Below the pieces are notes generated by a model, which searched no databases, was not told the origin of the DNA, and saw only the letters and a program-made list of their open reading frames with translations. Positions 57,226 to 64,000 of a DNA stretch of 64,000 nt are shown in pieces. Positions within the stretch are counted from its first letter, which is position 1; each line of letters begins with the position of its first letter. Where the stretch lies: positions 1 to 64,000 of the forward strand of contig JAHBXE010000008.1 of NCBI GenBank assembly GCA_019636625.1, written 5' to 3'. This DNA is from Phycisphaeraceae bacterium. GTDB lineage: Bacteria > Planctomycetota > Phycisphaerae > Phycisphaerales > UBA1924. Position numbers and translations under genes: made by a program.

Positions 57226-58410
57226 TCACAACTCATCATCCACATCCGTCGGCCCCGCCGCCGATACCCGAACCTCCGCGGCCCGTCCCGACAGCGACAC
57301 CTGCATCACCCCCTCGATCTCCCCAGGCATCCACAGTTCCGAGGTGTCCTGCCCGTCGCAGATCCGACGCATCGCCAGGTACACCACCGTCGCGCACGAC
57401 ACCCCGCAACTCAGCGCACATGCCAGCACGCCGTACACCGGGATCATCGTCCACAGGCTGATCAGCCACGAACCCGCCTTGTACGACCCTTCCGGCGCCG
57501 GCACCGCATCCCCCAGCCCCGGGACCACCGACACGGTCCCGTGCAGCAGCATCGCCTGCGCCCGCTCGCCGAGCCACCACCCCGCCCCCGCGTACGCCAC
57601 GCCGATCCCCGCCCCCACCAGCACCACGAGGATCAGCAGCGCGATCCCCAACCCGATCGCCGCCAGCACCAGGTACAGCACCAGCCGCACCGGCCGATCC
57701 AGCGTGTATGCGTACGCCCGCTGGATCGCATCAACCGCATCCGCGCCATCGCACGCCACCGCCGGAACCAGCATCAGGTTCCCTGCGATGTACACCACGC
57801 CGATCAGCGACGCCGCCATTCCCAGCAGCAGCGCCAACCCATACAACACCCCGCCCACTACGTTGACGTACGGCCAGTTCAGCAGCACAAAGCCCCCGGC
57901 CGCCAGCACCAGCGCGATCAGCCACACCGCCACCAGCGGCCCCAGCACCGCTCCAAGCAACGACCCCATCCGCCGAAGGCTGTACCCCACCGCCTCCGTC
58001 CACGGCACAAACTCGCCCCGTGCAAACTCCACCGCCGCCATCCGCGACACCGCCCCCGCCGTCACCACCTTGATCGGCAGCACCACCAGCACAAGCAGCG
58101 CCGTCGTGAACGGCATCGACGTCACGCACATCACAGGGTACGTCACGATCACCTGCCACAATGCCGTGTGAGGCCCCTCCCCCCGGGCTACCGCCGCCAT
58201 CGGCCCCGGCATCCCCGTCTTCCCCACCAGCCGGTCCAGTTCATGCCCCACCCACAGCACCACCAGCGCCGCCACCATCCCGAAAAACACCAGCCCGATC
58301 CGCGACGGCCGGATCCCCAGCGCCGCCGAGGCCATCACCCGCGGCCATAGAAGATCCTCCCACCAATCCGCCAGTTGAACGGTCCCATCGCGCCGGGTTT
58401 CCGTGTTCAT
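57226..58410 (-). CDS. Multi-pass membrane protein of unknown function
   Basis: A 394-residue protein with about six to seven membrane helices and internal loops rich in Gly/Ala. The first 20 residues are polar (VQLADWWEDLLWPR). ATG 58410 has GGAGA about 6 nt upstream and is preferred over the open frame to 58461. It resembles large integral proteins with a paired-helix layout of the YciC/DUF975 sort, but no signature is clear. It diverges from the membrane protein at 58532 across about 120 bp. Confidence 0.75.
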   Translation of the reverse strand: MNTETRRDGTVQLADWWEDLLWPRVMASAALGIRPSRIGLVFFGMVAALVVLWVGHELDRLVGKTGMPGPMAAVARGEGPHTALWQVIVTYPVMCVTSMPFTTALLVLVVLPIKVVTAGAVSRMAAVEFARGEFVPWTEAVGYSLRRMGSLLGAVLGPLVAVWLIALVLAAGGFVLLNWPYVNVVGGVLYGLALLLGMAASLIGVVYIAGNLMLVPAVACDGADAVDAIQRAYAYTLDRPVRLVLYLVLAAIGLGIALLILVVLVGAGIGVAYAGAGWWLGERAQAMLLHGTVSVVPGLGDAVPAPEGSYKAGSWLISLWTMIPVYGVLACALSCGVSCATVVYLAMRRICDGQDTSELWMPGEIEGVMQVSLSGRAAEVRVSAAGPTDVDDEL

Positions 58411-58531
58411 GCGCTGTCTCCGGTGCTGCATCCTGCAACAACGCCCCCAGAATACCCCCAACGCCCGACCCTTGCCGCCCCGGGCCCGCGCAACCCTCCC
58501 CCACCCCCGTCCGCCCCGTTACTATCCACCA

Positions 58532-59386
58532 ATGCCAAAGGCCGTTACCCGCTGGTCCATCTACTTCCTCGCCCTCCTCCTGGCCGGCCCCGCCGCCGGC
58601 TCGCTCATGCACCTCGCCCGCACCGCCGACGGCGGCCAAGGCACCGCCCTCGTCAACACCTCTCCGCTTCTGGGACTCCTCGCCGCCGCTGGCGCGCTCG
58701 CCATCGCCGCCGTCATCGGCCTGCTCTCCGTACGAATCATCGGTTTCGCCCACGCGCTCACCGCCGCGGGCTACATCCTCGCCTGGGCGGCTTGGAAGTC
58801 GGGTGATGTCAGCGACCTCATCCGCACCGCCGGCTCCGGCGCGCCCCTCACCCGCCTCTCGGTCGAGGGTCTTCTGCTCGGCATTCCGACCTGCGCCATC
58901 GTGTGGTTCATGCACCGCCTGAGCATCGCCGCGCCGACCAAGCTCCGGCTCACCCCCAACACCCTCGTTTGTATCCTGACCGCGACTGCCGCCGGTGGCG
59001 TCGCGGCATGGCTCATCGCCGCCACCCCGCTCAAGGGTCAGGCCGTCTTCGCCGCCATCGCTGGCGGCGTGTTCGCCGCCGCGGCGTCCCGACTCGTGGA
59101 CTTCTCGGCCCCGATCCCCACGATGTTCATCCCCATCGTGCTCCTCAGCATCATCGGCCCTCTCACAGGCTTGTTCATGTCGGGTGCCTCGGGCGTTGTC
59201 CCCTCGCTCTACAAGGGCTCGCTCTTCCCCCTCGCCCACATCACACCCCTCGACTGGATCGCCGGCGGCCTCCTCGGCATCCCAATGGGTGTGTCATGGG
59301 CCGGCTCGATGATCGAGAAACGCCACCCGGAAGCCGCCCCGAGCGCTCAGGGGGCAGGGGGTTCTCCCGCCAATGCGAGGAAGTGA
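58532..59386 (+). CDS. Multi-pass membrane protein of unknown function
   Basis: A 284-residue, Ala/Gly-rich protein with about seven membrane helices (first at about 10-27, last at about 255-270). ATG 58532 is chosen over the open frame from 58403; no strong Shine-Dalgarno is seen. It ends 49 nt before folE2 on the same strand. No family recognised, and no enzyme motif seen. Confidence 0.75.
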   Translation: MPKAVTRWSIYFLALLLAGPAAGSLMHLARTADGGQGTALVNTSPLLGLLAAAGALAIAAVIGLLSVRIIGFAHALTAAGYILAWAAWKSGDVSDLIRTAGSGAPLTRLSVEGLLLGIPTCAIVWFMHRLSIAAPTKLRLTPNTLVCILTATAAGGVAAWLIAATPLKGQAVFAAIAGGVFAAAASRLVDFSAPIPTMFIPIVLLSIIGPLTGLFMSGASGVVPSLYKGSLFPLAHITPLDWIAGGLLGIPMGVSWAGSMIEKRHPEAAPSAQGAGGSPANARK

Positions 59387-59435
59387 ATCCAAGGTCCTTA
59401 GCCCCTCCGAACCTACCATCCGCAGGAGGGTCATA

Positions 59436-60251
59436 GTGAAGTCAAAGAAACCCAGCGCCACGCTCCGTGAACAGGCCATGCCGGACGTGCAGGCCTCCGA
59501 CGATGCCCGCCAGGTCGCCATCGACCGCGTTGGCGTCAAGGACGTCACCTACCCCATGCGCCTCCGCACCGAAGACGGCGGCGAGCAGACCACCGTCGCC
59601 AAGGTCAATATGTACGTGGCCCTGCCCCACTACCAGAAGGGCACGCACATGAGCCGCTTCCTCGAAGTGCTCAACGAGTACGCCGACAGCGCCCTCACGC
59701 CCGAGTGCTTCCCCAAGGTGGCCCGCGCCATCCGCGAACGCCTCAACGCTGCCGAGTCCCACTTCGAGGCCGAGTTCACCTACTTCATCAAGAAGTTCGC
59801 GCCGGTCACGAAGTCCCCCGGCCTCATGGACTACCAGGTCCGCTTCGAGTGCCAGAGCAACGGCGCCGACGACTTCATCATGTCCGTCGCCGCGCCCGCC
59901 ACCAGCCTCTGCCCTTGCTCCAAGGAAATCTCCAAGTACGGGGCCCACAACCAGCGCTGCCGCATCGAGGCCAAGGTCCGGATGAAGAGCCGGATCTGGA
60001 TCGAGGAGATCGTCCGCTACCTCGAGAAGGCCGCCAGCACCGAGGTCTTCGCCGTCCTTAAGCGCCCCGATGAGAAGTACGTCACCGAGGCCGCCTACGA
60101 CAACCCCAAGTTCGTCGAAGACATCGTCCGCGACCTCGCCCTCCTCCTCGACGGCGACGACCGCATCTCCTGGTTCTCGATCAACTCCGAGAACTTCGAG
60201 TCCATCCACAACCACAACGCCTACGCCCAGCTCACCCGCGACAAGCGCTGA
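59436..60251 (+). CDS. folE2: GTP cyclohydrolase FolE2 (type IB)
   Basis: A 271-residue enzyme converting GTP to dihydroneopterin triphosphate for folate and queuosine-type pathways. It has SLCPCSKEIS with the catalytic Cys (about 149) and the C-terminal SINSENFESIHNHNAYA, both specific to the IB (COG1469) family rather than FolE. GTG 59436 has AGGAGG 8 nt upstream and is preferred to the open frame at 59373. No riboswitch or other pathway gene is adjacent. Confidence 0.95.
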   Translation: MKSKKPSATLREQAMPDVQASDDARQVAIDRVGVKDVTYPMRLRTEDGGEQTTVAKVNMYVALPHYQKGTHMSRFLEVLNEYADSALTPECFPKVARAIRERLNAAESHFEAEFTYFIKKFAPVTKSPGLMDYQVRFECQSNGADDFIMSVAAPATSLCPCSKEISKYGAHNQRCRIEAKVRMKSRIWIEEIVRYLEKAASTEVFAVLKRPDEKYVTEAAYDNPKFVEDIVRDLALLLDGDDRISWFSINSENFESIHNHNAYAQLTRDKR

Positions 60252-60255
60252 GCGT

Positions 60256-60681
60256 TCACCTCCACCGCGGCACCTTGTCCAGCAGCGGCCCCAGCGCCGG
60301 CCCGACGCCCGGCGTTCCGTTGATCCGGTTGACCTGCGACTCGAAGCCCGCATCCGCCGCGTTCAACCTCCTCCAGAACGCGTACCTCGCCTCCGCACGC
60401 GCCGACGCCCCCGCATCCTCCAGCGTCCGCCAGTGCCCGCCCATGTCCCCCAGCAGCCCCTCAACCCGCGGGAGTGCCGCCCGCGCCCCAGCCGTGTCCG
60501 TCACAGACGCCAACTCCCGCGTCAACGCCTCGAGCGCCGCGATGTACCCCTCCCCCGCCGCCCGCACCGGCGCCTTGAGCCGCGCCATCGCACGCGCCGG
60601 CCCGTCCGGCTCGCGGCTACCGCCCGAAACGCACCCGCCACCCGCCATCGCCGCCACGACCACCAGTAACCACGCACGCAT
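60256..60681 (-). CDS. Small lipoprotein of unknown function
   Basis: A 141-residue protein with an N-terminal signal and a lipobox-like AGGGC (Cys17), followed by an Ala/Arg/Glu-rich helical region predicted to be a helical bundle. ATG 60681 has AAGGAG 6 nt upstream, which fixes the start inside the longer frame. Convergent with folE2 (4 nt apart). No family recognised. Confidence 0.75.
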   Translation of the reverse strand: MRAWLLVVVAAMAGGGCVSGGSREPDGPARAMARLKAPVRAAGEGYIAALEALTRELASVTDTAGARAALPRVEGLLGDMGGHWRTLEDAGASARAEARYAFWRRLNAADAGFESQVNRINGTPGVGPALGPLLDKVPRWR

Positions 60682-60738
60682 GCCAATCTCCTTACACCCC
60701 GCATCCCAACAGTACGGGGCACAGCCCTCCCCCATCTC

Positions 60739-63085
<2,347 letters not shown>

Positions 63086-63113
63086 TCCACATCCACTCAC
63101 TCAGCAGCATGCG

Positions 63114-63144
63114 AACCCCTGGCGCAAACCAGGGGTTTTTCTTT
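63114..63144 (+). terminator. Intrinsic terminator after atpD
   Basis: A perfect 9-bp stem (AACCCCTGG / CCAGGGGTT, 6-nt loop) is followed by TTTCTTTC. It lies about 28 nt after the atpD stop, so atpD is transcribed as a single gene. Confidence 0.9.
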
Positions 63145-63243
63145 CATGCGAACGATCGGTTCCTCGCGAACGGATCCTCTCCGTACCGACAGACCACAGC
63201 CACTTTGCCACCCAGTACACTGCCAAGCGAAAGGACCCCACCC

Positions 63244-63633
63244 ATGTCCGCCACCCTCATCAAGTCGCTCTACACCGCCTTCTCCAAGGGCGATGTCCCC
63301 GCCGTCCTCGCCGCCTTCGACCCCGCGATCCGCTGGTGCGAAGCCGAGAACTACTACCTCTCCGACCGCAACCCCTACATCGGACCCGCCGCCATTGCCG
63401 AGGGCGTCTTCACACGCCTCATCACCGACGTCCCCAACTTCTCCCTCGCTCCCTCCAACTTCATCGACGCCGGCGACACCGTCGTCGTCGAGGGTCGATA
63501 CCGCGGCACATTCAAGGCCACCGGCAAGTCCTTCGACACCCAGTTCGCCCACGTCTGGCAACTCAAGAACGGCAAGGTCGTCCGCTTCCAGCAGTACACC
63601 GACACCAAGCAGTGGGCGCAGGCCCGCGCCTGA
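63244..63633 (+). CDS. SnoaL-like (NTF2-fold) protein
   Basis: A 129-residue protein of the SnoaL/ketosteroid-isomerase-like fold: LIKSLYTAFSKGDVPAVLAAFDPAI at the start, WCEAENYYLS, YIGPAAIAEGVF, and a C-terminal VWQLKNGKVVRFQQYTDT. Such proteins bind or isomerise small hydrophobic molecules; the actual substrate is not evident. AAAGGA lies about 9 nt before ATG 63244. It follows the atpD terminator and sits upstream of the LysR gene. Confidence 0.85.
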   Translation: MSATLIKSLYTAFSKGDVPAVLAAFDPAIRWCEAENYYLSDRNPYIGPAAIAEGVFTRLITDVPNFSLAPSNFIDAGDTVVVEGRYRGTFKATGKSFDTQFAHVWQLKNGKVVRFQQYTDTKQWAQARA

Positions 63634-63727
63634 TAATCCTCCCCCGGTCAATCCACTTCGACGCCTCCCAGACCTCCACTCCGTCACTTCGTTACTGCGT
63701 AACCGCCCCTGCCCCCTACCCTCCCCC

Positions 63728-64000
63728 GTGGAACTCACCACTCTCCGCTACTTCAAGGCTATCGCCTCCACTCGCCACATCACCCGCGCGGCGGAAGAAC
63801 TCGGCGTAACCCAGCCAGCCCTCTCCGCCATGCTCCGCAAACTCGAAGCCGAGGTCGGCGCGGAACTCCTCCACCGCACCGGCCGCGGCGTCGAACTCAC
63901 CGATGCCGGCCGCGCCTTCCTCAGCCACGCCGAAGAAGCCCTCCGCGCCGCCGACGCCGGCGTCAAGGCCGTCCGCCAACTCATCGGCCTCGAAACCGGC
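63728..64000 (+). CDS. LysR-family transcriptional regulator, N-terminal part
   Basis: The first 91 residues of a LysR-type regulator, running off the window end. The N-terminal winged helix-turn-helix is clear: MELTTLRYFKAIASTRHI, RAAEELGVTQPALSAMLRKL, then LLHRTGRGVELTDAG. It starts at GTG 63728. The ligand-binding half is not in the window, so the controlled genes are unknown. Confidence 0.9.
   Translation, partial: MELTTLRYFKAIASTRHITRAAEELGVTQPALSAMLRKLEAEVGAELLHRTGRGVELTDAGRAFLSHAEEALRAADAGVKAVRQLIGLETG

Overview
The window is about 64 kb of GC-rich chromosomal DNA, most likely from a member of the Planctomycetota, class Phycisphaerae (probably a metagenome-assembled genome). The evidence is a 3,066-residue surface-type protein whose N-terminus carries an FEQLEARQLL motif of the planctomycete LEPR-like kind, a 23S-5S unit with no 16S gene upstream, many small membrane and zinc-ribbon proteins with no familiar name, and mostly single-gene transcription units with few long operons. 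No insertion sequence, phage, integrase or CRISPR array is visible.

Layout. 1-3384: 5S (cut by the window edge) and 23S rRNA on the minus strand plus a leader. The 3' part of the 23S gene, the spacer and the 5S are markedly more AT-rich than the rest and do not fit the 5' part, so about the first 1.2 kb may come from another organism. 3385-9003: a type IV pilus inner-membrane operon (PilM fused to a PilN-like segment, then two PilO/PilP-position proteins). 9205-13997: a MEMO-family protein, a CusF-like copper lipoprotein, a family 4-type uracil-DNA glycosylase without its iron-sulfur cysteines, and a sugar-nucleotide epimerase. 14090-23290: the giant surface protein, closed by a strong terminator. 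24659-31534: nuoJKLMN, the membrane arm of complex I, with histidine-rich loops in NuoL. 31750-32882: pgsA and pgpA, consecutive steps of phosphatidylglycerol synthesis. 33250-41494: an M1 peptidase, an FMN reductase, a cluster of zinc-ribbon and SPFH/GYF proteins, and an MFS transporter.

41569-46109 is the most interesting region: a four-gene manganese-type ABC uptake operon in which both permeases carry a C-terminal DtxR/MntR-like domain. It is driven by a near-consensus sigma-70 promoter (TTGACT, 17 bp, GATAAT) that overlaps a perfect 20-bp palindrome. The palindrome is centred on the predicted start codon, which falls at the expected +1 of the transcript. This suggests a self-contained metal-sensing transport system with a leaderless message.

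46386-64000: a CotH-type kinase with an EF-hand, a Rieske oxygenase, ribosomal protein bL31, cobalamin-dependent methionine synthase, tRNA-Ser(GGA), a degenerate PAP2 protein divergent from an ArnT-like glycosyltransferase, truB, unnamed membrane proteins, folE2, a methyltransferase, an isolated atpD, a SnoaL-like protein and the start of a LysR regulator.

Most start codons were reassigned from the longest open frame by Shine-Dalgarno position, signal peptides and 4-nt stop/start overlaps. Function calls rest on motif recognition by eye; no database search was run.
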